64,000 nucleotides of DNA from Mycolicibacterium neoaurum (GTDB taxonomy: Bacteria; Actinomycetota; Actinomycetes; Mycobacteriales; Mycobacteriaceae): assembly GCF_036946495.1 (NCBI RefSeq), contig NZ_JAQIIX010000002.1:2666001-2730000 (forward strand), in the 5' to 3' direction. The notes under the pieces were generated by a model. That model was not told where the DNA came from. It did no database searches and saw only the letters and a program-made list of their open reading frames with translations. The translations under genes and the position numbers were made by a program. Numbering within the stretch: position 1 is the stretch's first letter; each line of letters opens with the position of its first letter. Shown piece by piece: positions 8,136 to 15,454 of this stretch.

Positions 8136-8237
8136 ATGGGTTCAGTAATCAAGAAGCGGCGTAAGCGCATGTCGAAGAAGAAGCACCGTAAGTTGCTTCG
8201 TCGCACCCGGGTCCAGCGCAGAAAACTCGGTAAGTAG
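8136..8237 (+). CDS. 33-residue basic ribosomal-type protein (Rv0500B/bS22-like)
   Basis: A 33-aa protein, about half Lys/Arg, opening [19 protein letters not shown] and ending RRKLGK. This is the AURKAIP1/COX24-type peptide annotated as Rv0500B in M. tuberculosis and described in mycobacterial ribosomes as bS22. The start is the ATG at 8136, 69 bases after the HTH gene. No other reading frame explains such a conserved basic tract. Too short for routine gene callers. Confidence 0.88.
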
Positions 8238-8266
8238 CTTCCGGCTTCGGCCGCTAGGCTGGCCCG

Positions 8267-9334
8267 ATGGATGAACTTGGTTCCGCACCGAAAGTCGTCC
8301 TGGTCACCGGGGCCTGCCGTTTTCTCGGCGGATACCTGACTGCACGCCTGGCGCAGAATCCCGCGATCGACCATGTCATCGCGGTGGATGCGATAGCACC
8401 GAGCAAGGATCTGCTGCGGCGGATGGGGCGCGCCGAATTCGTGCGCGCCGACATCCGCAACCCCTTCATCGCCAAGGTCATCCGCAACGGCAACGTCGAC
8501 ACCGTCGTCCACGCCGCGGCGGCCTCCTACGCGCCGCGCGCCGGTGGACAGGCCACCCTCAAAGAGCTCAACGTGATGGGGGCCATCCAGCTGTTCGCGG
8601 CCGCGCAGAAGGCACCCTCGGTGCGTCGTGTCGTGCTCAAGTCCACCTCTGAGGTGTACGGGTCCAGCTCGCGTGATCCGGTCCGGTTCACCGAGGACGG
8701 CAGCGCGCGCCGGCCGCCGACCGACGGTTTCGCCCGCGACAGCATCGATATCGAGGGCTACGCCCGCGGGCTGGCGCGCCGGCGCCCGGATATCGCGGTG
8801 ACGATCCTGCGGTTGGCCAACATGATCGGTCCGGCGATGGACACCGCGCTCTCGCGCTTTCTGGCCGGCCCGGTCGTGCCCACGGTGCTCGGGCGGGACG
8901 CCCGGCTGCAGTTGCTGCACGAACAGGATGCGCTCGGCGCGTTGGAACGGGCCACCGTGGCGGGCCGACCCGGCACCTTCAACGTCGGCGCCGACGGCAT
9001 CATCATGATGAGTCAGGCGATCCGCCGTTCTGGCCGGGTCGCGCTGCCGGTACCGCGTTCTGCCCTTGCCGTCGTCGACTCGCTGCGCCGCGCCACCCGC
9101 TATACCGAGCTCGACCGCGAGCAGCTGAACTACGTGAGCTTCGGCCGGGTGATGGATACCGCCAGGATGCGAAACGACTTAGGCTATATCCCGAAGTGGA
9201 CCACCGCGGAGGCATTCGACGATTACGTGCGGGGACGTGGTCTGACGCCGATCATCGACCCGAAATGGGTACGCTCTGTGGAAGGTCGGGCAGTGGCGCT
9301 GGCGCAACGCTGCGGCGGCCAGGGGACGACGTGA
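8267..9334 (+). CDS. Atypical extended SDR (galE2/Rv0501-like)
   Basis: NAD-epimerase-fold protein (355 aa) in the Rv0501 position. The overall extended-SDR layout is kept: VVLVTGACRFLGG, the middle VVHAAAAS, STSEVYGSSS and ILRLANMIGPAMD. Two hallmark residues are changed. The third Gly of the TGxxGFxG loop is Arg18, and the catalytic YxxxK becomes Tyr165-ARG-Leu169 in IEGYARGL. UDP-galactose epimerase activity is therefore doubtful despite the galE2 name used for the ortholog. It is followed 25 bases later by a membrane acyltransferase-like gene, suggesting an envelope role. Confidence 0.8.
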   Translation: MDELGSAPKVVLVTGACRFLGGYLTARLAQNPAIDHVIAVDAIAPSKDLLRRMGRAEFVRADIRNPFIAKVIRNGNVDTVVHAAAASYAPRAGGQATLKELNVMGAIQLFAAAQKAPSVRRVVLKSTSEVYGSSSRDPVRFTEDGSARRPPTDGFARDSIDIEGYARGLARRRPDIAVTILRLANMIGPAMDTALSRFLAGPVVPTVLGRDARLQLLHEQDALGALERATVAGRPGTFNVGADGIIMMSQAIRRSGRVALPVPRSALAVVDSLRRATRYTELDREQLNYVSFGRVMDTARMRNDLGYIPKWTTAEAFDDYVRGRGLTPIIDPKWVRSVEGRAVALAQRCGGQGTT

Positions 9335-9359
9335 CGTCGGGTTGGGGAGAGGTTGTTCG

Positions 9360-10424
9360 GTGGCGGGTGAATCAAAAGCGAAAGTGATTCCGCTGCGCGC
9401 GAATTCGGGTCGCTCGACCGCCGCGCGCCGCGCCGCTCAGCGTGCCGATGGTGCGCGCAGGCATCCCTCCCTGCTGTCGGATTCCGACGAGCGTGCCTCC
9501 GTCGAGGAGATCGCCGCCGTCGTCCGCGAGATCGACGAGCATCGACACAACGGTGCGGCCGCCGCCCCCGAGGACGTTCCCAACGAGCTGTCCAAGGCCA
9601 TCTCCGCGATCGCCGATTTCGCCACCCGCCGGATGACGGGTGACTACACCGTCGACGAGTTCGGTTTCGACCCACACCTCAACGACAACGTCGTATTGCC
9701 GCTGCTGCGTGGACTTTTCAGGAACTGGTTCCGCGTCGAGGTCAGCGGTATCGAGAATCTGCCGCTGGATGGGGCGGCACTGGTGGTGGCCAATCACGCC
9801 GGCGTGCTGCCCTTCGACGGACTGATGGCGTCGGTGGCGGTGCATGATCATCATCCGCGTCAGCGGGCATTGCGTTTGCTGGCAGCCGATCTGGTCTTCG
9901 ACATGCCCGTGGTGGGTCAAGCAGCGCGCAAGGCCGGACACACCGTGGCGTGCACCTCCGATGCTCACCGGTTGCTCGCAGCCGGTGAGCTCACCGCGGT
10001 GTTCCCCGAGGGTTTCAAGGGGCTGGGTAAGCCCTTCAAGGATCGCTACAAGCTGCAACGGTTCGGCCGCGGCGGCTTCGTATCGGCTGCGCTGCGCGCG
10101 CAGGTGCCCATCGTCCCGTGCTCGATCGTCGGGTCCGAGGAGATCTACCCCAAGATCGGCGACATCACGTTGCTGGCCCGCCTTCTGGGGCTGCCCTACT
10201 TCCCGGTCACGCCGCTGTTCCCGCTGGCGGGCCCATTGGGCTTGGTGCCATTGCCGTCGAAGTGGCACATCAAGTTCGGCGAGCCGATCTCCACCGAGGG
10301 GTACGACGACGGTGCCGCGGATGACCCCATGGTCACCTTCGAGCTGACCGACCATGTCCGCGAGACCATCCAGCACACGCTGTATCAGCTGCTGGCCAAT
10401 CGCCGGAACACCTTCCTGGGCTGA
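9360..10424 (+). CDS. PlsC-like lysophospholipid acyltransferase (Rv0502-like)
   Basis: Glycerolipid acyltransferase-family protein (354 aa). The acyltransferase core begins near residue 135 with VVANHAGVLPFDGL, a spaced His/Asp version of the HX4D motif, followed by FPEGFKGLGKPF (motif III) and PIVPCSIVGSEEIYP. The N-terminal 110 residues are Arg/Ala-rich and probably cytosolic. The GTG at 9360 was chosen because GGAGAGG lies 8 bases upstream; a TTG at 9342 is in frame but lies before that site. Likely to acylate a lipid or glycolipid; the substrate is unknown. Confidence 0.8.
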   Translation: MAGESKAKVIPLRANSGRSTAARRAAQRADGARRHPSLLSDSDERASVEEIAAVVREIDEHRHNGAAAAPEDVPNELSKAISAIADFATRRMTGDYTVDEFGFDPHLNDNVVLPLLRGLFRNWFRVEVSGIENLPLDGAALVVANHAGVLPFDGLMASVAVHDHHPRQRALRLLAADLVFDMPVVGQAARKAGHTVACTSDAHRLLAAGELTAVFPEGFKGLGKPFKDRYKLQRFGRGGFVSAALRAQVPIVPCSIVGSEEIYPKIGDITLLARLLGLPYFPVTPLFPLAGPLGLVPLPSKWHIKFGEPISTEGYDDGAADDPMVTFELTDHVRETIQHTLYQLLANRRNTFLG

Positions 10425-10447
10425 GCCTCTTTTTCCTGGGGTGCGGC

Positions 10448-10502
10448 GAGTGAGACGCTATTGCGCTCCTACAGCCCGATCGAGCGCAGAAACGTCTCAT
10501 TC
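10448..10502. repeat. 55-bp hairpin repeat, copy 1
   Basis: GAGTGAGACG at the left end pairs with CGTCTCATTC at the right end (9 of 10, plus a G-T wobble), and an inner GCGCTC/GAGCGC stem nests inside. The repeat contains the stop codon of the DUF559 gene (TGA at 10499-10497) and lies 24 bases after the acyltransferase stop. It resembles copies at 11388-11442 and 35257-35309. It could act as a bidirectional terminator. Confidence 0.75.
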
Positions 10503-11342
10503 GGGGACCCAGCCGCGTGCGAGTAGAGCCGTTCTTGCCTCTTCCACGATGTCGCGCCGACGGTCTTCCTTGACCACATGGATGACGTGCCAGCCGAGCC
10601 TGTGCAGCACACGCGCGACCAACACGTCGTTGACGTAGGTCTTCCGACTGGTCAGATGTATGTCGCCGTCGTACTCGGCGCCGATCTTGAACTGCTTCCA
10701 CGCCATGTCGATGCGCCGGACATAGCGACCGTTCTCGTCGTGGACGACGACTTGAGTGGTCGGTGCCGGTAGGCCGGCGTCGATGAAGATCAACCGCAGC
10801 CACGTCTCCCGCGGTGACTCCGCTCCACCATCCACCAGTGGCAGCGCCACCCGCAACCGACGAAGTCCGCGCAGGCCCGGATGGTCCTCGGCGATGGCGA
10901 GGATGTCGCAATGTGTGAACGGTCTGGCGCGCATCAGGGCGTCCAGGCGGGCCACGGCGTTGTCGCGGGGGAGATGGCGGGCCAGATCGAAAGCAGTGCG
11001 GGCCACCGTGGTGACCCTGATGCCGGAGACCATCGTCATCTCGTCGGGCAGCAGAGACTCGCGGCGTCTGATGAGGCCGGCCTGCGGGCGCGTGGCCGAG
11101 ATGATTTCGATCGGCGTCTCTACATCCACCCATTTCGCACCATGCACGGCTGACGCGGCGACTCCGGTTACAACGGCGTCCGGCACGGCCAGCATCAGCC
11201 CCGTCAGTCTGTCCCGTTGCGATATCTGGTGCTCTGCGGGCACATACACACCGCGGTAGATGGCGCGGTACCGACGCCGCAGTGCGGACGGAGTCAGCTC
11301 ACCGGATGACACCGCGTCGGCACCGACGAAGGGGATCTGCAC
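10497..11342 (-). CDS. DUF559-type endonuclease-fold protein with AbiEi-like N-terminus
   Basis: A 281-aa protein of a family scattered in mycobacterial genomes. The N-terminal half (GELTPSALRRRYRAIYRGVYVP, then ISQRDRLTGLML) resembles the winged-helix of AbiEi-type antitoxin proteins. The C-terminal part (about 170-281) has Vsr/DUF559 nuclease features: ESPRETWLRLIF, RRIDMAWKQFKIGAEYDGD and VLHRLGWHVIHVV, giving a Glu...Asp...Glu-x-Asp set. GTG start at 11342. Both flanks carry the 55-bp hairpin repeat. In M. tuberculosis this position holds cmaA2. No partner gene is adjacent, so a toxin-antitoxin role is unproven. Confidence 0.7.
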   Translation of the reverse strand: MQIPFVGADAVSSGELTPSALRRRYRAIYRGVYVPAEHQISQRDRLTGLMLAVPDAVVTGVAASAVHGAKWVDVETPIEIISATRPQAGLIRRRESLLPDEMTMVSGIRVTTVARTAFDLARHLPRDNAVARLDALMRARPFTHCDILAIAEDHPGLRGLRRLRVALPLVDGGAESPRETWLRLIFIDAGLPAPTTQVVVHDENGRYVRRIDMAWKQFKIGAEYDGDIHLTSRKTYVNDVLVARVLHRLGWHVIHVVKEDRRRDIVEEARTALLARGWVPE

Positions 11343-11387
11343 ACTTCTTAGGACGCAGCCGATGTTGATTCGGCTCCAATGAGCGTT

Positions 11388-11442
11388 GAGTGAGACGCTT
11401 TCGCGCGCAAATCGCCCGCAGAAAGACGTAAACGTCTCACTC
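11388..11442. repeat. 55-bp hairpin repeat, copy 2
   Basis: GAGTGAGACG and CGTCTCACTC form a perfect 10-bp outer stem, with CTTTC/GAAAG as a possible inner pairing. It is the same length as copy 1 and shares the ends and GCAGAAA. It lies 10 bases past the stop of the dehydratase-like gene at 11453 and 45 bases upstream of the DUF559 start, where a terminator would be expected. Confidence 0.78.
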
Positions 11443-11452
11443 GGGCGAAAAA

Positions 11453-11983
11453 CTAGCTGTTCTGGTTGGCGACCATTCGCGCGATCGAGGCATCCCGGGC
11501 CGCCGCGATCTGTGCGGTGACCTCGTCGGCCTCGCCCTCGTGCTCGGCCTCACCGAGGATGGTGATGACGCTGGTGAGCACCGGATTGCCGTCGTCATCG
11601 GTGACCTCGGCGCGCACCTCGGTGAGGATGGCGCCGTGCGATTCGATGACCGAATCCAGGTACGAGTCGAACCACAGTTTGTCGCCGGCCTTGATCGGGC
11701 GGTGGAAGACCAGCTTCTGATCGCGGTGCAACACCCGCTCGAGGTTCACCGGCACATCGAACTGGTTGAAGATCTCCAGCTGCACCCGGCGCCCGGCGAC
11801 CGCGATGAACGTCAGCGATGCCACGAGGCTGTCGTGGCCGTGTTGGGCGGCACCTTCCTCGCTGTGGTGGGCGGGGTGCTCATCCTTCACCGCGGTCGCG
11901 AACTCGCGGATCTTCTCCCGGCCGACCTCGAAATAGTCGGGGTACCGGTAGTGGGTTCCCACGATCTCTTCGGCAATGCCCAT
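11453..11983 (-). CDS. MaoC/HadA-like dehydratase-fold protein, UPF0336 (Rv0504c-like)
   Basis: Single-hotdog protein (176 aa) related to the HadA/HadC subunits of FAS-II (3R)-hydroxyacyl-ACP dehydratase. The N-terminus GTHYRYPDYFEVGREKIREFA is the FAS1-dehydratase-like opening, and VLHRDQKLVFHRPIKAGDKL follows. The hydratase His/Asp motif is not evident, as in non-catalytic Had subunits, so it may need a partner. ATG at 11983. Acidic C-terminus (GEAEHEGEADEV). It is oriented with the phosphatase gene upstream (12010-12810) and probably shares its transcript. Confidence 0.75.
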   Translation of the reverse strand: MGIAEEIVGTHYRYPDYFEVGREKIREFATAVKDEHPAHHSEEGAAQHGHDSLVASLTFIAVAGRRVQLEIFNQFDVPVNLERVLHRDQKLVFHRPIKAGDKLWFDSYLDSVIESHGAILTEVRAEVTDDDGNPVLTSVITILGEAEHEGEADEVTAQIAAARDASIARMVANQNS

Positions 11984-12009
11984 GGCGGGTGAGCCTACCG
12001 TGCGGGCGA

Positions 12010-12810
12010 TCAGTGACCTGCGTCGCGGCGAGAGGCGACTGCAGCCAATGCTCCGCCGACCGCACCGAGGGCCAGCGCCGAGGGCACTCCGATGCGGGCC
12101 GCCTTACGGGCGGTGCGGAAGTCGCGGATCTCCCAGCCGCGCTCGCGGGCCACATCGCGCAGCGCCGCGTCGGGATTGATCGCGACCGCGGTGCCGACCA
12201 GCGACAGCATCGGCACGTCGTTGAAACTGTCCGAATAGGCGGTGCATCGACGCAGGTTGAGGCCCTCGCGGATGGCCAGCGACCGGACCGCGTGCGCCTT
12301 GCCCGCCCCATGCAGGATGTCCCCGACGAGCCGGCCGGTGAACACACCGTCGACGGATTCGGCGACGGTGCCCAGCGCCCCGGTCAGGCCCAGCCGACGA
12401 GCGATCGTGTCGGCGAGCTCATAGGGCGTCGCCGTCACCAGCCACACCTGCTGGCCGGCGTCGAGGTGCATCTGCGCCAGCGCGCGAGTGCCAGGCCAGA
12501 TTCGGTCGGCGATGATCTCGTCGTAGATCTGTTCACCGAGCTCGACCAGTTCGGCGGTGGAACGGCCCTCGATGAACGCCAGCGCCTTCTGCTTGCCCTC
12601 GGCGACGTCGTCGCTGTTCTCCTTGCCGGTGAACTGGAACTTGGCCTGCGCGTAGATGATCCCGGCGATATCGCGGTAGGTGAAGTACTTGCGCGCGGCC
12701 AACCCACGGGCGAAGTGCACCAGCGATGATCCGTGCACCAGCGTGTTGTCGACGTCGAAGAACGCCGCCGCGGTCAGGTCCGGCGGTGGCGGCGGAGGCG
12801 TGTCGGACAC
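12010..12810 (-). CDS. serB1: HAD-family phosphoserine phosphatase-like protein
   Basis: HAD-IB hydrolase (266 aa) orthologous in position to Rv0505c. Motif I is AAFFDVDNTLVHGSSL (nucleophile Asp followed by DxT), motif II is VTATP, and the later motif CTAYSDSFNDVPML supplies the metal-binding Asp. A poly-proline N-terminus (TPPPPPPD) precedes the domain and a C-terminal Ala-rich helix could contact the membrane. Phosphoserine phosphatase is the traditional name; related HAD-IB proteins act on lipid phosphates, so the substrate is uncertain. It is divergent from the glutaredoxin-like gene. Confidence 0.78.
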   Translation of the reverse strand: MSDTPPPPPPDLTAAAFFDVDNTLVHGSSLVHFARGLAARKYFTYRDIAGIIYAQAKFQFTGKENSDDVAEGKQKALAFIEGRSTAELVELGEQIYDEIIADRIWPGTRALAQMHLDAGQQVWLVTATPYELADTIARRLGLTGALGTVAESVDGVFTGRLVGDILHGAGKAHAVRSLAIREGLNLRRCTAYSDSFNDVPMLSLVGTAVAINPDAALRDVARERGWEIRDFRTARKAARIGVPSALALGAVGGALAAVASRRDAGH

Positions 12811-12848
12811 CGTTCAACATTAAGTCACGCCGGACCGATACTGGGGGC

Positions 12849-13100
12849 GTGGACCATCAGGTGTTGTTGCTCACACGTGCCGGATGCAGCCTGTGCGCGG
12901 CGGCCGCCGCGACGCTGGACGCGCTGGCCGCCGAATTGGGTATGCGCTGGGAGTCGGTCGATGTCGACGTCGCCGCCGACGCGGGTCAGCCCGCGTTACG
13001 TGCCGAGTACGGCGATCGGCTGCCGGTGGTGCTCCTCGACGGCGTCGAACACAGCTACTGGGAGGTCGACGAAGCGCAGTTACGAAAAGATCTCAGCTAA
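12849..13100 (+). CDS. Glutaredoxin-like protein (Rv0508-like)
   Basis: Small thioredoxin-fold protein (83 aa) with the DUF836/glutaredoxin pattern: HQVLLLTRAGCSLCAAA carries a CxxC (CSLC) at about residues 12-15, and LPVVLLDGVEHSYWEVDE contains the cis-Pro region. A cytosolic thiol-disulfide role is expected. The GTG at 12849 gives the usual short N-terminus; earlier in-frame codons would overlap the divergent phosphatase gene. It is followed 78 bases later by hemA, the same order as Rv0508-Rv0509. Confidence 0.8.
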   Translation: MDHQVLLLTRAGCSLCAAAAATLDALAAELGMRWESVDVDVAADAGQPALRAEYGDRLPVVLLDGVEHSYWEVDEAQLRKDLS

Positions 13101-13178
13101 TTTGGTCGCTGCGCAGGTAAAGGCTACTTTGGACCGTGGCCTAGGGCGAGTGACGGGAAGAATCTGGGTGATGATGCC

Positions 13179-14522
13179 GTGAGCGTACTGCTATTCGGAG
13201 TGTCGCACCGCAGTGCGCCGGTTTCCGTCCTGGAGCAGCTCAGCACCGACGAGGCCGACCAGGCCAAGATCGTCGATCAGCTCCTGCAGTCGTCACTGGT
13301 CACCGAGGCAATGGTGCTCTCCACCTGCAACCGGGTGGAGATCTACGCCGTCGTCGATGCGTTCCACGGTGGCCTGTCCGTCATCGGCCAGGTGCTCTCC
13401 GAATGCTCCGGCATGGGACTGAACGACCTCACCAAATATGCCTATGTGCGCTACGCCGAGGCCGCCGTCGAGCATCTCTTCTCGGTCACCAGCGGGATGG
13501 ATTCGCTGGTGATCGGTGAACAGCAGGTGCTCGGCCAGGTGCGTCGCGCCTACGCCGCCGCCGAGGCCAACCACAGCGTCGGCCGCACCCTGCACGAACT
13601 GGCCCAGCGCGCCCTTTCCGTCGGCAAGCGGGTGCACAGCGAGACCGGCATCGACTCTGCCGGAGCATCGGTGGTGTCGGTGTCGCTGGAGATGGCGGAA
13701 CGGCGCATCGGCGGCCTTGCCGGTCGCCGGGCCGTGGTGGTCGGTGCGGGCGCGATGGGCGCCCTGGCCGCCAAGCACCTGATCCGGGCCGGTGTCGAAC
13801 GTGTCGACGTCGTCAACCGATCGCTTCCGCGTGCCCGCAGGCTGTCCCAGAACATCACCGATCTCGGCGTGGCATCGCACCCGTATCTGCTCGACGATGT
13901 CGCCGCCGTACTGGCCACCGCCGATGTCGTGGTCAGCAGCACCGGTGCGGTCCGCCCGGTCATGACGCTCGCCGACGTGCACCATGCGCTGGCCGCCCGT
14001 GACGACGACGATCGCCCGCTGGTGATGTGCGATCTGGGGATGCCACGCGATATCGACATCGCGGTCAAAGGGCTGCCCGGCGTCCACGTCATCGACATGG
14101 AGCGCATCCAGCGCGAACCGCGGGCCCGCGCGGCGTCCTCGGATGCCGAGGCCGCCCGCACCATCGTCGCCAACGAGGTCGCCAACTACCTGGCCGGGCA
14201 GCGGATGGCTGAAGTCACCCCGACGGTCACCGCGCTGCGCCAGCGCGCCGCCGATGTCGTCGAGGCCGAGTTGCTGCGCCTCGACAACCGGCTGCCGGGG
14301 CTGGATTCCACGCATCGGGACGAGGTCGCCCGCACCGTCCGCAGGGTGGTCGACAAGCTTCTGCACGCGCCGACCGTGCGGGTCAAACAACTTGCCGGGG
14401 CGCCCGGCGGGGACAGCTACGCCGAGGCGCTGCGCGAGTTGTTCGAGCTCGATCCGCAGGCCGTGGACGCCGTAGCCGGCGGCGAATTGCCGTTGATCGC
14501 ATCAGATACCGATACTCAGTGA
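13179..14522 (+). CDS. hemA: Glutamyl-tRNA reductase
   Basis: First committed enzyme of C5-pathway tetrapyrrole synthesis (447 aa): NADPH-dependent reduction of Glu-tRNA to glutamate-1-semialdehyde. The catalytic Cys50 lies in VLSTCNRVEIY. The signature SGMDSLVIGEQQVLGQVRRAY follows, then the NADPH loop VVVGAGAMGALAAKHL and the C-terminal dimerisation helices. GTG start at 13179. It overlaps hemC by GTGA. Its product feeds hemL, which lies about 9.6 kb downstream. Confidence 0.96.
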   Translation: MSVLLFGVSHRSAPVSVLEQLSTDEADQAKIVDQLLQSSLVTEAMVLSTCNRVEIYAVVDAFHGGLSVIGQVLSECSGMGLNDLTKYAYVRYAEAAVEHLFSVTSGMDSLVIGEQQVLGQVRRAYAAAEANHSVGRTLHELAQRALSVGKRVHSETGIDSAGASVVSVSLEMAERRIGGLAGRRAVVVGAGAMGALAAKHLIRAGVERVDVVNRSLPRARRLSQNITDLGVASHPYLLDDVAAVLATADVVVSSTGAVRPVMTLADVHHALAARDDDDRPLVMCDLGMPRDIDIAVKGLPGVHVIDMERIQREPRARAASSDAEAARTIVANEVANYLAGQRMAEVTPTVTALRQRAADVVEAELLRLDNRLPGLDSTHRDEVARTVRRVVDKLLHAPTVRVKQLAGAPGGDSYAEALRELFELDPQAVDAVAGGELPLIASDTDTQ

Positions 14523-15454
14523 TCCGGATCGGCACCCGGGGCAGCCTGCTGGCGACCACCCAGGCCGGCTTCGTCCGCGACGCGTTGATCGCCAACGGAC
14601 ACGAAGCCGAACTCGTCATCATCTCCACCGAGGGCGACCGCAATCAGGGCCCGATCGCCGATATCGGCATTGGCGTGTTCACCGCGGCGCTGCGCGAGGC
14701 GCTGGCCGACGGCGATGTGGACGCCTGCGTGCACTCCTACAAGGATCTGCCGACCGCCCGTGACGAACGGTTCACCATCGCCGCCGTGCCGCCCCGTGAG
14801 GACTCCAGGGACGCGCTGGTGGCACGTGAGGGACTGGTGCTCGGCGAGCTCCCGCCGGGCTCGGTGATCGGTACCTCGAGCCCGCGACGGGCCGCGCAGC
14901 TTAGAGCACTGGGTCTCGGTTTGGAAATCCGCCCCCTACGAGGCAACCTAGACACCAGGTTGAACAGGGTAAGCAGCGGTGATCTCGACGGCGTCGTCGT
15001 CGCCCGAGCGGGCCTCGCCCGCATCGGACGGCTGGACGTTGTCACCGAGGCCCTGGAACCGGTGCAGATGTTGCCGGCACCGGCTCAGGGGGCGCTCGCG
15101 GTCGAATGCCGTGCCGCAGATTCCGACCTCGTCGCGATATTGGCGGAGTTGGAAGATGCCGACACGCGTGCCGCGGTAATCGCTGAACGTGTCCTGCTCG
15201 CCGAACTGGAGGCGGGTTGCTCCGCACCGGTGGGTGCCATCGCTGAGGTGGTCGAGTCCATCGATGAGGAAGGCCGCGTCTTCGAAGAGCTGTCGCTGCG
15301 CGCATGCGTGGCGGCGCTGGACGGATCCGACGTGATCCGTGCGTCCGGTATCGGGACTCCCGAGCGGGCACGAGAGCTGGGGCTCTCGGTGGCCGCGGAG
15401 CTGTTCGAACTGGGCGCACGCGACGTGTTGGCAGACGCTGGGAGTGACAGATGA
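14519..15454 (+). CDS. hemC: Porphobilinogen deaminase (hydroxymethylbilane synthase)
   Basis: Assembles four porphobilinogens into hydroxymethylbilane (311 aa). The N-terminus IRIGTRGSLLATTQA, the loop CVHSYKDLPT and the Arg-rich GTSSPRRAAQLRAL are diagnostic. The dipyrromethane cofactor is attached to Cys234 in LEAGCSAPVGA. GTG start at 14519 overlaps the hemA stop, and the TGA overlaps hemD's ATG by 4 bases, so this is a tightly coupled operon. Confidence 0.96.
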   Translation: MIRIGTRGSLLATTQAGFVRDALIANGHEAELVIISTEGDRNQGPIADIGIGVFTAALREALADGDVDACVHSYKDLPTARDERFTIAAVPPREDSRDALVAREGLVLGELPPGSVIGTSSPRRAAQLRALGLGLEIRPLRGNLDTRLNRVSSGDLDGVVVARAGLARIGRLDVVTEALEPVQMLPAPAQGALAVECRAADSDLVAILAELEDADTRAAVIAERVLLAELEAGCSAPVGAIAEVVESIDEEGRVFEELSLRACVAALDGSDVIRASGIGTPERARELGLSVAAELFELGARDVLADAGSDR

